From: Gluconobacter morbifer G707 | Lineage (GTDB): Bacteria > Pseudomonadota > Alphaproteobacteria > Acetobacterales > Acetobacteraceae | Length of the DNA stretch: 64,000 nucleotides | Assembly: GCF_000234355.1 (NCBI RefSeq) | Contig: NZ_AGQV01000001.1 | Coordinates: forward strand, 186,001-250,000 | Direction of reading: 5' to 3' | Shown here: positions 27,338-38,000 of the stretch, piece after piece | How the letters are laid out: each line of letters begins with the position of its first letter | Position numbering within the stretch: the stretch's first letter is position 1 | Program-made: the position numbers and the translations under genes | Notes under the pieces: generated by a model | The model's input: the letters and a program-made list of their open reading frames with translations, nothing else | The model's database searches: none | What the model was told of the DNA's origin: nothing

Positions 27338-28709
27338 TCAGGAAATGCTCTCCAAAATGATCCTGGCGCTGTCTGTCCATGGGACGGGTTTGAAGCGGGA
27401 ACGGACCTGTTCTGTCCATTCGCCGAGAGCGGTCTGGTTTGTGATGGTGTCGTGGATGAGGCGGTAGGCGTCGTTGGTGTCGCGGGGATTGAAATAGTGC
27501 GTGAGGCTGCCGCCGGCTTCGGGGATGGAGGTCGTGCCGGAGGCCACGCAGGGGCGTCCCATGCTCAGGCTTTCCGTCACGGGCAGGCCCCAGCCTTCGA
27601 AGAAGGAGGGAAAGACGGTGAAGCTGCAATCGGCGTAGAGACGGCGCAGTTCGGCGTCGGTCGGGTTCTGGATGAAGCGGATCTTGCCGTTGAGCCAGCG
27701 GGCGTTTTCGAGCTGCTGCATGAGATCGGAAACGAGCCATCCCTCCCGGCCGGCGAAGACGAGGGTGGGGACCTGGTCTTCGGGCAGGTCTTCGAGAAGC
27801 CTGCGCCAGACACGGAAGAGCAGGGCGTGGTTCTTGCGGGCCTCGATGGTGGAGACGAACAGGACGTAGGGTCCGGTCACGAGGGGTTCGGTGGCGACGG
27901 GCATGTCGGCGAGGCCGAAGCCTGTGCCCAGCGGAATGGACTGGACGGTGATGGAAGTGCCGATGTCCTGTTCTGTCAGATAGGACTGTACGTCCGCGGC
28001 CGTGGCCTTGCTGTTGGCGAAAATGACGTCGGCCAGGGGCAGGACGGCGCGGTGCCAGGCGCGGAGATGTTGTGATGATGCCGCGGTCGCACCATTCGGG
28101 GCAGCGGACCGGCACGAGATCATGCATCAGCAGGCCATAGGACATGCGCAGGTCATCGCGCATCCAGCGGATGGTGTGGATGTAGTTCCGGTGGTGCCAC
28201 GGGGCGCCGAGGGTCAGGAACACGTCACCGGGGCGGGCGGCGTCCGCCAGTTTCGTGCCCTCCATGTACTGTCCGGACCGGCCAGCGTTACGACGCTGGC
28301 TCAGCTTCCGCTGTCCGGCGCGCAGGGCCAGCCGCCCCAGCGTGGCGGGGAGGGTGCGCAGGCCGGCGAACGCCCGGCCTTCCGCCTGAAGGAAGGTGGA
28401 CAGGACCTTTTCGGACGGCACCCTGTCGATGGATGGTGTGACGGGAGGGAGGGCTGCGGCTGAACCGCCTTTTCCCTTTCCATCGCCTGCCATGATCTGG
28501 CGGAACAGGGTTTCCACAACGGCCCAGTTCACGGTCCGGAAGTCGTGGGGGTGAGTGGCGTCCGGGCCGCGCCGGACGAACTGGACATTTTCACTGCGGA
28601 GGGTGCGCAGGGCTGCGCTGATCTCGAACACGACGCGCTGGATGCCGCTCGGCCTCCCGTGGTGCAGGAGATGGAACAGCAGATCGTCAATGTCGATCCA
28701 CAGGATCAT
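27338..28709 (-). pseudogene. glycosyltransferase family 4, frameshifted
   Basis: The gene begins MILWIDIDDLLFHLLHHGRP at 28709 and is intact in frame to LVPVRCPEWCDR. Near 28,080 the meaningful frame changes: it resumes in the next frame as SSQHLRAWHRAVLPLADVIF and runs to the end through VSTIEARKNHALLFRVWRRL, LVSDLMQQLEN and FPSFFEGWGLPVTESL. One extra G in CGCGGC would explain it. The shared blocks with the gene immediately upstream (28709-30166) show that the two are tandem paralogues. The start overlaps the upstream stop by four bases. It is either a decayed gene or a sequencing error; no slippery sequence suggests programmed shifting. Confidence 0.8.
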
Positions 28710-30166
28710 GATGTTCTTTCACTCAGGTAAGCCGTGTGGCAGGCGTCCAGGACGGCATCGGTCGTGCGTTCCCACGGGACAGGCTGGAACTGTGTGCGGA
28801 CCTCTTCCTGCCAACGGGCCAGCCCCTCGCGGTCCGTGATGGTGTCGCGGACAACGCGATAGGCGTCGTCGATGTCTTCCGGGTCGAAGTAGCGCGTCAG
28901 GGGGCCACCTGCTTCGGGGATGGAGGTGGAGTTCGAGGCGATGCAGGGTTTGCCGTTCACGAGGCTTTCCGTAACGGGCAGGCCCCAGCCTTCATACAGG
29001 GAGGGGAACAGCGTGAAGAGGCAGCCCTCGTAGAGGTGGGACAGTTCCTCATCGGTCGGATTGTTCAGGAGACGGATCTTGCCGCGCAGCCACTCGGTGT
29101 TTTCAAGCTGCTGCATGAGGTCGGAGACCAGCCAGCCGACACGGCCGGCAAAAACCAGCGTCGGGACTTCCTCGCGCGGCAGGTCGGTCACCAGACGGCG
29201 CCAGATGCGGAAAGCCAGCAGATGGTTTTTCCGCGCCTCGATGGTGGAGACGAACAGGACGTAGCTTCCCGGAGCGGGCAGGCCCCTGGGACGATCGTCC
29301 TGAACGCGGCGCGGCGGGCCGAAACCGCTGCCGATGGGAATGGTCTGAACCGGGGCGAGCAGCTTCAGGCGATGCTGGCGGGCGTAGTCTTCCACGCTGC
29401 GGGCGGTGGCGTTGCTGATGGCCAGCAGGCGGCCGCACTGGGGCAGCGTGGTGTCGAGCCAGTGGCGGAAATCCCGGATCAGGGACAGGGCGCACCATTC
29501 GGGACGCACCGCCGGGATGAGATCGTAAAGCAGCAGGACGGGCTGGATGCCATAGACCTGTCGCATCCGGGCCAGACGTTCCCCGAAATCCGGCTCGGAC
29601 CAGGCGGCTCCCAGAATCAGGAAAATGTCCCCGCGCTGCGGTGCGCTGGCGGAGACCGGGGCCGGATCGGGGGTGACGGAAGCGGGCTGTGGTGCCGGTG
29701 CGGGAGAGGCGGCGGCCGGGGAACGGCGCAGGCGCGAGCGGACATAGCGGCGCAGGAGCTGAAGCGCGCGGAGCTGGTTGACGGCAATGTTCAGCAGGGG
29801 GCGGGCCAGCTCGGGGGGGAGGCTCTCCAGCCGCCGGATCACACCATGGCGCAGGCGCCGGATGAGGGCGCCGGGCGACCGCATGGGGGAAGACGCGGCT
29901 GTGGTGTCGGGGATGACTTTTTCATCCGTCCGGACGGCGAACAGGGCGTCCAGATCCTCGAAGGAGACGGGTGTGAGCAGGTCGCCGTCCACCTGTCCGC
30001 GACGGGCTAGGACGATGCGGCCGATCCCCGGCATGGAGGCGGCCTGCTGGCGGATGACGCGAAGGATTTCAAAAACGAGGCGCTGGATTCCGCTGGGGCG
30101 GGCGTTTTTCTCGAAGTACTGGAAGATGTCTTCGACGTCGATCCAGATTGTATAATCTTCGCTCAT
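28706..30166 (-). CDS. glycosyltransferase family 4, intact tandem paralogue
   Basis: A 486-residue protein starting MSEDYTIWIDVEDIFQYFEK; the ATG at 30166 is chosen because the paralogue begins with the same WIDxxD block, and 31 further upstream codons look non-coding. A proline/alanine-rich linker lies near residues 165-200 (ASPAPAPQPASVTPDPAP). The C-terminal GT-B donor domain has FVSTIEARKNHLLAFRIW, LVFAGRVGWLVSDLMQQLEN and FPSLYEGWGLPVTESLVNGKP. It would add a sugar to the glycan built by the neighbouring cluster. Its stop overlaps the start of the frameshifted paralogue by four bases. Donor specificity is unknown. Confidence 0.85.
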   Translation of the reverse strand: MSEDYTIWIDVEDIFQYFEKNARPSGIQRLVFEILRVIRQQAASMPGIGRIVLARRGQVDGDLLTPVSFEDLDALFAVRTDEKVIPDTTAASSPMRSPGALIRRLRHGVIRRLESLPPELARPLLNIAVNQLRALQLLRRYVRSRLRRSPAAASPAPAPQPASVTPDPAPVSASAPQRGDIFLILGAAWSEPDFGERLARMRQVYGIQPVLLLYDLIPAVRPEWCALSLIRDFRHWLDTTLPQCGRLLAISNATARSVEDYARQHRLKLLAPVQTIPIGSGFGPPRRVQDDRPRGLPAPGSYVLFVSTIEARKNHLLAFRIWRRLVTDLPREEVPTLVFAGRVGWLVSDLMQQLENTEWLRGKIRLLNNPTDEELSHLYEGCLFTLFPSLYEGWGLPVTESLVNGKPCIASNSTSIPEAGGPLTRYFDPEDIDDAYRVVRDTITDREGLARWQEEVRTQFQPVPWERTTDAVLDACHTAYLSERTS

Positions 30167-30516
30167 GCGTCCGGAGTAGCCTCGGGCTGGCCGGCGGGAG
30201 CGCCGGTCTGTCAAACGGTGGTAGGGCGTTCTGTAGAATAAAGGCCGCTTCCGGAGCAAGCAATCCCGGGCATTGACTGGAACACTGGGGCGTTCGGATC
30301 GGTGGATGTTATGTTTGTTTCTGGAAATTTCCGTTTGTTGAATCTGAATTTGTGGCGATTATTTGCTGTTTCGGACAGATCATCCGGCATTTAAAATCTT
30401 ATGTGACAAAAAACCTGCAAACGTGACTGCACGCGATGGCCTGAAAGTGTTAATCCCGCACAAACCCTGATCTTTATCTTCGCTCCTGTGCCCAATTTCT
30501 GAGAAACCGTTCTGCC
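30167..30516. other. divergent intergenic region between the GT4 pair and the glycan operon
   Basis: These 350 bases contain no convincing gene. The middle (30300-30420) is AT-rich and must hold promoters for both directions, but I see no clear consensus pair or operator. The stretch CGGCCGGCGGGAGCGCCGG near 30190-30210 can form a GC hairpin close to the minus-strand GT4 start. Confidence 0.4.
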
Positions 30517-32673
30517 ATGCCGTTTTCGACCGAGAGTGCTGCTGACATCGTCCGGCTGTTCCGTACAGGCCTTGGAAGAAGGCCGGAGCCCGCGGCTCTC
30601 GCTCATTTTGCGGCCCTGATGGAAGACGGGGCAACGTTTCACGACATGGCGCATATCATCGCGGGGTCGCCGGAATTCCGTCAGCTTCATGGTGGCGAGG
30701 ATGTCTGCGATGCGCGATACGTGTCGTTCCTTTACCAGAACGGTCTGGACCGGACGCCTGATCCGCAGGGAGAGGCCAACCTCATGGCGGCCCCGAACCG
30801 GGGCGATGCGCTGGTGATTGTTGCCGGATCGGACGAGGCGCGTGCGCGGACCGATCTGTATGCGCTGCTTTATCCCGAAGGTGCGCCACCGCAGGATGAC
30901 ATGGCCTACAAGGCGTGGCTGCTGCGTTATGACCGGCTGTCCCCGACCGATCAGCTGGCCATCGGACGGCATATCGACCGGGAGATGTCCACGCGGCCGA
31001 CATTTTCCCTGATGGTGCAGGTCCGCGATCACCGGCTGGACCTTCTGGAGGAAACGGTCGCGTCCCTGGAGGCGCAGATCTATCCCAACTGGACGCTGAT
31101 CGTGGTTTATCCCGAGAACCTGCGACCGGGTGTGCGCACGCATCTGCGGGAGATCGTGAAGCGCGTGCCCGGACTGGTGGGCGTGGAAGTTCCGTCCCAT
31201 CAGGGTGTTGAAGACCGCTGGCGGCGCGCGCTGGACGCGGCGACGGGTGATTTCTGCGCGTTCCTGGAGCCGGGCGACCAGCTTTCACGGACGGCGCTTT
31301 ATGAATTTGCGGTGGCCATCGTCAGGCAGCCCGATCTTGTCCTTCTTTATTGTGACGAGGACCGTCTGGGCAGTGACGGGCAGCGCTGTCATCCGTCTTT
31401 CAAGACGGGATGGAACCGGGATCTTGCCTATGCGGGCGATGTGATCGGGCAGCTTGCGATGTTCAGGCGCGAGCGGATCGTGGCTGTTGGTGGTATCCGT
31501 GAGGATGCGGGTAGCTTTGCGCGGTATGACCTGCTGCTGCGGGTGACGGAAGATGTGCCGGCGGCCTGTATCCATCATCTGCCGCGTCTTCTGTTCCATC
31601 GGGGACGGACGCCGGGTCTGCCACTGATGTTCCCGCTTGTGCGGGCGACGCGGCAGCATCCTGAAATGCGGCGTGTGGTTCTGCGGCATCTGCGGGAAAG
31701 CCATCCGGATTTTGTCTTCGAGGATGTCTATATCGGCGGGAATGTCTGGCCGCGGATCGTCTATCCGATGGACAAAACGCCGCTGGTCTCGATCATCATT
31801 CCGACCCGGGACAAGTTCAGGCTGCTCGAGCGTTGCGTTTCCAGTCTTCTGACGCTGACCGGGTATCAGAATTTCGAGGTGCTGATTGCCGATAATGGCA
31901 GCACTAACCCGGAGATGCTTGATCTTCTGCGGCGTCTGGGGCGTGATCCGCGGCTGACGGTGCAGCGTCTTGCCACGCCTTTCAACTGGTCGGCCCTCAA
32001 CAACAGGATGGTCCGTCAGGCGAAGGGAGACATGCTGCTCTTCCTCAATGACGATACCGAGATCCTTGAGGAGGGGTGGCTGACGGAGATGGTGTCACTG
32101 GCGCAGCAGTCCGGTGTCGGCGTGGTGGGAGCGCGGCTGTCCTATCCGGACGGGACGTTGCAGCATGGCGGCATGGTTCTGACGGAGCGCGGACCCAAGC
32201 ATATCCTGCGCAGCGCGGCGGAGGATGATCCCGGTTATCTGGGGCAGCTTGTCCTGACGCGGGATCTGATGGCTGTGACGGGGGCCTGCATGCTTGTGCC
32301 GCGTCCGGTTTTCGACCAGGCGGGCGGCTTTGACGAGACATTCCCCCTGACCTGCAACGACGTGGATTTCTGTCTGCGCGTGAGGAAGGAAGGGCTGCGT
32401 GTTGTCTGGACGCCCCATGCCACGCTGATGCACGTGGATGGGGGAACGCGCGGGCGGGACGGGACGGCGCGGAACCTGTTCAATGCCTGCGTGGATGTCG
32501 GGCGACTGCTGGAGCGGTGGGAGAAGGTCATGCTCAACGATCCTTTCCTCAATGCCAATCTCGAGGCCACGGATTATGCGCTGCGGCTGGCGACGCCTCC
32601 CCGCGCGCCGAAGCCCTGGCGCCGGCGGGGCCTCCGCCGCGAGGTGCCGGCCCGTGTCGCGCTGACCTCCTGA
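30517..32673 (+). CDS. double-domain glycosyltransferase family 2 with N-terminal DUF4214-like repeats
   Basis: A 718-residue protein. Residues 1-105 show two DUF4214-like repeats (IVRLFRTGLGRRPEPAALAHF and FLYQNGLDRTPDPQGEAN). A first GT2-like domain spans about 160-390 (FSLMVQVRDHRLDLLEETVAS, LEPGDQL, LYCDEDRL). A second, clearer GT-A domain spans about 415-690 (PLVSIIIPTRDKFRLLERCV, ADNGSTNPEM, LFLNDDTEI with its DXD-like site, NDVDFCLRVRKEGLRVVW). Such two-domain GT2 enzymes elongate rhamnan or other O-antigen/capsule chains. Gene order and strand join it with the heptose genes downstream. Strong GC content and codon use match the neighbours. Confidence 0.85.
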   Translation: MPFSTESAADIVRLFRTGLGRRPEPAALAHFAALMEDGATFHDMAHIIAGSPEFRQLHGGEDVCDARYVSFLYQNGLDRTPDPQGEANLMAAPNRGDALVIVAGSDEARARTDLYALLYPEGAPPQDDMAYKAWLLRYDRLSPTDQLAIGRHIDREMSTRPTFSLMVQVRDHRLDLLEETVASLEAQIYPNWTLIVVYPENLRPGVRTHLREIVKRVPGLVGVEVPSHQGVEDRWRRALDAATGDFCAFLEPGDQLSRTALYEFAVAIVRQPDLVLLYCDEDRLGSDGQRCHPSFKTGWNRDLAYAGDVIGQLAMFRRERIVAVGGIREDAGSFARYDLLLRVTEDVPAACIHHLPRLLFHRGRTPGLPLMFPLVRATRQHPEMRRVVLRHLRESHPDFVFEDVYIGGNVWPRIVYPMDKTPLVSIIIPTRDKFRLLERCVSSLLTLTGYQNFEVLIADNGSTNPEMLDLLRRLGRDPRLTVQRLATPFNWSALNNRMVRQAKGDMLLFLNDDTEILEEGWLTEMVSLAQQSGVGVVGARLSYPDGTLQHGGMVLTERGPKHILRSAAEDDPGYLGQLVLTRDLMAVTGACMLVPRPVFDQAGGFDETFPLTCNDVDFCLRVRKEGLRVVWTPHATLMHVDGGTRGRDGTARNLFNACVDVGRLLERWEKVMLNDPFLNANLEATDYALRLATPPRAPKPWRRRGLRREVPARVALTS

Positions 32674-32789
32674 CGGGGTTTTTCCGTCTTCCCTCCGGCT
32701 TTTCGTTCTGACCTGAAGAGACCTGAAGAAATAAAGATGTCCTGTCCTGCTGTTCCGCTTTTCCGTTCCGTCGCGGAGTATTCTGTCTC

Positions 32790-34007
32790 GTGAGTGATGT
32801 GACCGTGCGTCAGTGCGCCATTCTGGTGGGGGGTCTTGGCACACGTCTGGGGGCGCTGACCCGGACGCTGCCCAAGCCGCTCATGTCCTGTGGCGACCGG
32901 CCCTTTCTGGCGTGGCTGATGCGGGAAATGCAGCGTTTTGGCGTGGAGGACTTCGTCCTGCTGGCGGGGCATCTCTCGACGGAGATCGAGCGGGCGGTGG
33001 ACCAGATCCGGGCTTTCCTGCCGAAGCCGGCGAAGATCACGATCAGCGTGGAGCCGTTCCGGGCCGGGACGGGGGGGGCGCTGTATCATGCCCGCGCGCA
33101 TCTTCAGGAGCGTTTCCTGCTCTGTAACGGGGATTCCCTGTTTTCCTGCAACCTGTCGCGGTTCCTGTCGCGTGCGCGCCAGGGAAACTGGATGCTGCTG
33201 CGTGCGGTCGAGGATCTGGACCGGTACGGGGAAGTCCGTCTGGCGCAGGACGGGGAACATGTGGCGTCTTTTCATCCCAAGGCCGAGCAGCCGGGGCGGG
33301 CGGGGCTGATCAATAGCGGGATCTATCTGTTCGATCATACCGTCTTCAGTCATCTGACGCCGGACTGTTCGCTGGAGCAGGACGTGCTGCCGGCACTGGC
33401 GGCGGAAGGGTCCCTGCGCGGCATGGAGCTGACCGGATATTTCCGGGATATTGGTCTGCCGGGCGATCTTAAGGCGGCGGGACGGGAACTGCCCGAGGTT
33501 CTGCGGCGTCCGGCCGTGTTCCTCGATCGGGACGGCGTCATCAACCGGGACCATGGCTGGGTCGGCACGCGGGAGCGTTTCGATTGGGAGCCGGGTGTTC
33601 TGGATGCCATCGCGCGGATGACGGAGAGCGGGCATCATGTCTTCATCGTCACCAACCAGTCCGGTGTGGCGCGCGGGCTGTATTCCGAAGAGGATCTTCA
33701 GGCCCTGATGGGGTGGGTGATCGGGGTGGTGCGTGCGCATGGCGGTACGATCGACGACTGGCGGTACTGCCCGATCCATTCCGAGGCTGTGGTGGAGCGG
33801 TACCGGGGGAACAGTCCTGACCGCAAGCCTGAACCGGGCATGATCCTTGACCTGTTGCGGCGGTGGGAGCTGGACCCGGCGCGCTGCGTGATGTTCGGGG
33901 ACCAGCCCTCCGACATGCAGGCCGCCAGTGCCGCCGGTATTGAAGGTGTCCGCGTTGGTCCGTCCAGTCTGGCTGATCTGATTTCCGAAAGAGAGGCGTT
34001 CCTGTGA
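32790..34007 (+). CDS. fused heptose-1-phosphate guanylyltransferase (HddC-like) and heptose bisphosphate phosphatase (GmhB-like)
   Basis: A 405-residue fusion. Residues 1-230 are a sugar nucleotidyltransferase: ILVGGLGTRLGALTRTLPKPLM, LLCNGDSLFS, and NSGIYLFD. Residues 238-405 are a HAD phosphatase: FLDRDGVINRD, IVTNQSGVARG, RKPEPGM, GDQPSDMQAA. Together they would dephosphorylate D-glycero-D-manno-heptose 1,7-bisphosphate and convert the 1-phosphate to GDP-heptose. The GmhB zinc loop is incomplete: CPIHSEA keeps a Cys and a His, but the later CxC before RKP reads SPD. The start is GTG, with GGAG eleven bases upstream. It overlaps the kinase gene by four bases. A GDP-mannose role for the first domain is possible. 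Confidence 0.82.
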   Translation: MSDVTVRQCAILVGGLGTRLGALTRTLPKPLMSCGDRPFLAWLMREMQRFGVEDFVLLAGHLSTEIERAVDQIRAFLPKPAKITISVEPFRAGTGGALYHARAHLQERFLLCNGDSLFSCNLSRFLSRARQGNWMLLRAVEDLDRYGEVRLAQDGEHVASFHPKAEQPGRAGLINSGIYLFDHTVFSHLTPDCSLEQDVLPALAAEGSLRGMELTGYFRDIGLPGDLKAAGRELPEVLRRPAVFLDRDGVINRDHGWVGTRERFDWEPGVLDAIARMTESGHHVFIVTNQSGVARGLYSEEDLQALMGWVIGVVRAHGGTIDDWRYCPIHSEAVVERYRGNSPDRKPEPGMILDLLRRWELDPARCVMFGDQPSDMQAASAAGIEGVRVGPSSLADLISEREAFL

Positions 34008-35092
34008 ACAGCGATCCTCATACACGCTCGTCCCATACACGTCCGATTGCCGGGACGCGGAATGCTGTTCGCGCGCGCGTGCCGCTCCGTCTGGGGCTGG
34101 CCGGTGGCGGGACGGATCTCAGTCCTTATTGTGACGATTTCGGCGGGGCGGTCCTGAACACGACCATCGACCGCTATGCCTATGCCTTCATTGAGCGGTC
34201 GACGGATGGAAACGTCCATTTCGTGGCTCCGGATGTGGGGATGGATGAAGCGTTTGACCCGCAGGACATCAATGAAACCGTTCTGGACCAGGCAAAGCTC
34301 AGGCTTCATGCCGGGGTTCTGGTGGGGATCAGCCGTCGTTTTTCGGTGTCGGTGGAGCCGTGGCGCATCACGTCTTTCGTGGATGCGCCGCCGGGATCGG
34401 GGCTGGGATCGTCCTCTGCGCTGGTCGTGGCGCTGGTGGAGGCGTTTGTCAGTCTGCTCCAGCTTCCGCTTGGTCCGTATGATGTGGCGCATCTGGCCTA
34501 TGAGATCGAGCGGATCGATCTGGGGCTTCAGGGCGGCAAGCAGGACCAGTATGCGGGGACGTTTGGCGGGATGAACTTCATCGAGTTCCTGGCGCAGGAC
34601 CGGGTGGTTGTTAACCCGCTGCGGCTGTCCAGCCGGATCCGCAATGAGGTCGAGACGTCTCTGGTCATTGCCTTTACGGGCGTATCGCGGGCGTCGGCTG
34701 ACATCATTGCCGAGCAACGCAGTGGCCTGCTGAAGGTGACGGAAGAGACCATGCGCAACATGCACCGCCTCAAGCAGGATGCGCATGACATGAAGAACGC
34801 CCTCCTGCGCGGGGAGGTGGCCCATATGGCCGAGATCCTGAACCGGTCGTGGGAAGCGAAGAAGAACACGGCGCGCGGTATCTCCAATCCGCTGATCGAG
34901 ACGCTCTATGGGCAGGCGATGGCGGATGGTGCGATTGGCGGGAAGGTCTCGGGTGCCGGTGGCGGTGGTTTCATGATGTTCATCGTGCCGCCGGATCGCC
35001 GGGTGCAGGTGATCCGTGGTCTGAATGGTGCCGGCGCGCAGGCGGGTGGCGTGCATCTCGTGACGGAAGGAGCCGAGACATGGCTGAGCTGA
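34004..35092 (+). CDS. hddA: GHMP-family D-glycero-alpha-D-manno-heptose-7-phosphate kinase
   Basis: A 362-residue GHMP kinase. It has the HddA-type opening RVPLRLGLAGGGTDLSPYCDDFGG, the ATP loop DAPPGSGLGSSSALVVA, KQDQYAGTFGGMN, and the C-terminal GKVSGAGGGGFMMF. It phosphorylates heptose-7-phosphate at C1. With the preceding fused enzyme it forms three consecutive steps of the GDP-D-glycero-D-manno-heptose pathway; the isomerase GmhA is not in this window. The start overlaps the preceding stop by four bases, and its 3' end overlaps the next gene by 13 bases. A fucose-kinase-like role is less likely given the partner gene. Confidence 0.85.
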   Translation: MNSDPHTRSSHTRPIAGTRNAVRARVPLRLGLAGGGTDLSPYCDDFGGAVLNTTIDRYAYAFIERSTDGNVHFVAPDVGMDEAFDPQDINETVLDQAKLRLHAGVLVGISRRFSVSVEPWRITSFVDAPPGSGLGSSSALVVALVEAFVSLLQLPLGPYDVAHLAYEIERIDLGLQGGKQDQYAGTFGGMNFIEFLAQDRVVVNPLRLSSRIRNEVETSLVIAFTGVSRASADIIAEQRSGLLKVTEETMRNMHRLKQDAHDMKNALLRGEVAHMAEILNRSWEAKKNTARGISNPLIETLYGQAMADGAIGGKVSGAGGGGFMMFIVPPDRRVQVIRGLNGAGAQAGGVHLVTEGAETWLS

Positions 35093-38000
35093 AGCCGGCG
35101 ACGGATGACAGGCCGTCCACGGACAGGATCATGTGGAACGACGGGGAACGGCGCGTTGGGGATGAGCGTCTGCCCATCGGGGAGCCGGCTGTCGAGAAGC
35201 ATGTCCGTGCGCTGATCGAGGATCAGCTGGCGCAGGCCATGGGGCGTGTTTTTCAGGTGGAGGAACGGAGCCGTCATCTGGAGCGTCTGGTCGCGCGGGA
35301 GCCGGTTTCGGAGCATGACATCCAGTCCCTGACGCACAGCAATGCAGAGCTGCGCAACCAGCTTCAGCAGCTCCAGTCCGAGCATCGGCTTCTGCTTCAG
35401 TCCACGGCATGGCGCGTGGGGCGGCGGGTGCGGGATCTGGCCCAGCGGTATCCGGCCTTTGCCCGTCATGCGCGCCGGGCTGTCAAGCTGGCGTACTGGA
35501 CGCTGACGCTGCGTCTGTGGTCCCGGATCCGGGTGCGGCAGGGCGCGAAGAAGGGGATCGCGCTTCTGGCGCAGTCGCTGCTGTTCGATGCGGAGTGGTA
35601 TTGCAGACGGTATGCGGCACTCCTGCCGCCCGGGACTGATCCGGTGGTTCATTATTACTGGATAGGGGCGGCGCAGGGGCTGGACCCGCATCCGCTGTTC
35701 AGCAGCAGCTGGTACACTTCTGCCCTGCCGGTTGAGGCGGCGATCAATCCGCTTGTCCATTACATCACCCATCAGGGACGCAGCACGCCGGACCCGCATC
35801 CGCTGTTTGATACGGGGTTCTACCTGAAGCAAGCGGGGAAAATTCCGGCTGACCGTACGCCGCTGGAGGATTTCCTTGCCCGGCCGGCCGGGGATGCGGT
35901 CAGGCCGAACCCTGTTTTCGATCCGGTGGCGTATGCTGAGGAATATGCGTCCAAGCTGAAAGGCGGGATCAATCCGCTGCTGCATTATGCCGCGGAAGGG
36001 GAAGCCGGCGGGTTCTGGCCGCATCCGCTGTTTGATCCGGCGTGGTATACGGCGCGCCATCCGGCGGCCGTGGAGTTCGGGGCGCTGGCGCATTACCTGC
36101 GGGAAGAGAAATGCGCGAAGGGTGTGGCCTGTTCCGAGCATATGGAGCAGCTGGGGGACAAGACGCTGTCCCTGCCGTTCTCGCTGTCATTCCCGGAGGA
36201 AAGTGATCCGGAAGTCTCGATCATCATTCCGGTCTATGGCCATTATTACGATACCTGGCGTTGCCTTGCGTCCGTGATGCTGCTGACGCGCAAGGTGACG
36301 TATGAGGTCATCGTTGCCGATGACCGTCCGTCGCGACCGATTGCGTCCCTTCTGGGTGCGCAGGGTGTGGTGCTGGTCATCAACACCGAAAATCTCGGCT
36401 TTCTGGGTAACAGCAACGCGGCTGCGCGGCGGGCGCGGGGCCGGGAGCTGATGTTCCTGAACAATGACACGACCGTCGGGGAAAACTGGCTGGCTCCGAT
36501 GCTGTCGGTCATGAAGGCGGACCCGCGGGTGGGCGTTGTGGGCTGCAAGCTGCTGAACGGTGATGGCACCGTGCAGGAGGCGGGTGGCATCATTTACGGA
36601 ACCGGCTGGGGCGATCCGTTCGGCAAGAATGACCGGGCGGACCGGGGCTGTTATAATTATGTCCGTGACGTGGATGTGGTGACGGGGGCGTGTTTCCTTG
36701 TCCGCCGTCATCTGTTCGAGGAAATGGGCGGGTTTGATGGCCGTTATGCTCCGGCTTTCTATGAGGAGTTCGACCTCGCCACCAGCATCCGGGATGCGGG
36801 ATACCGGGTGGTGTACCAGCCTGCGAGCCGTGTCCGCCATCATGGCAGCGCGTCCTATGGCACGGAGATGCGCGACAGGCAGACGCTGAAGAACCATGCG
36901 ACCTTCTGCCGCAAGTGGCAGACGCTCTTGGCGACGCAGCCTGCGCCGGATACGTCCGGCTTCCTGAGCCGGGAGCGGCCGTCTCCGCGGGGCATCATCC
37001 TTGTCATTGATGACAAGGTGCCGGAATATGACAAGCATGCCGGTGCGGTCACGCTGTTCCAGTACCTGCGTCTCATGCGGGAGCTGGGTCTGCGGGTGAT
37101 CTATGCCCCGCAGGATGGCAAGCCGCTGGAGCCTTACACGACTGCTCTCCAGCAGCTTGGCATTGAAGTCCTTCACGCGCCGGACCGGCTGGACCGGTGG
37201 CTGCGGGCCTATGGGCTTTATGTGGATTTCATCTGGACGGCCCGGCCGGATGTGACGTTCCCGATCCTGTCGCAGCTTCGCCGCCATACCGGCGCGCCGA
37301 TCCTGTATTACACCCATGACCTGCATTACCTGCGGGAGATGCGCCGTTACGAACTGGAAGGCAGCATCTGGGCGCTTCAGGAATCCCAGCGGCTCAAGCC
37401 GATGGAACTGAAGATCTTCGATGTCGTCGATCATGTCCTGACGCCGAGCCGGGAGGAAAAGCGCGATATTTTCGCCGAAGTGCCGCATGCGAATGTCACG
37501 GTTGTGCCGCCCTATCTGTTCGGTGACACGGACCTGACGGACGCGCCGGCCGATTTCGCGAGCCGCAGGGATCTGATCTTCGTGGGGGGCTTCGACCACA
37601 CGCCCAATGTGGACGCTGCGGTCTGGCTGGGTCAGGAGATCATGCCGCTGGTCTGGGAGAAGCATCCGGACAGCACGCTGTGGATCGTGGGGAACGTGCC
37701 GCCGCCGAATGTGCAGGCGCTGGCGTCGGAGCGGGTGAAGGTGACGGGATTTGTGCCGGAACTGGAGCCCTATTTTGAAAAGGCGCGCGTTTCGGTCAAT
37801 CCGCTGCGTTACGGGGCGGGCGTCAAGGGCAAGATCGTCACGTCATTGCAGGCGGGTATTCCGGTTGTCACCACCACCTGCGGCAATGAGGGCATCCAGC
37901 TTGCGGACGGGGAAGAGGCGCTGATTGCCGATACGTCCGAGGATATTGCGCAGGCGGTCATCCGGCTTCTGGATGACGAGGCGCTGTGCCGGACGCTGAT

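Noticed and set aside
28060-28100. Programmed frameshift in the GT4 gene
   Set aside because: No slippery heptamer or downstream structure is visible; the paralogue needs no shift.
28736-30010. A 424-residue plus-strand frame opposite the intact GT4
   Set aside because: Low-complexity Gly/Gln/Ala translation; the opposite strand is a clear GT4.
32574-37665. Several 400-490-residue open frames on the minus strand opposite the glycan operon
   Set aside because: They are antisense shadows in GC-rich DNA, Arg/Pro/His-rich with no motifs; the plus-strand genes have clear domains and overlaps.
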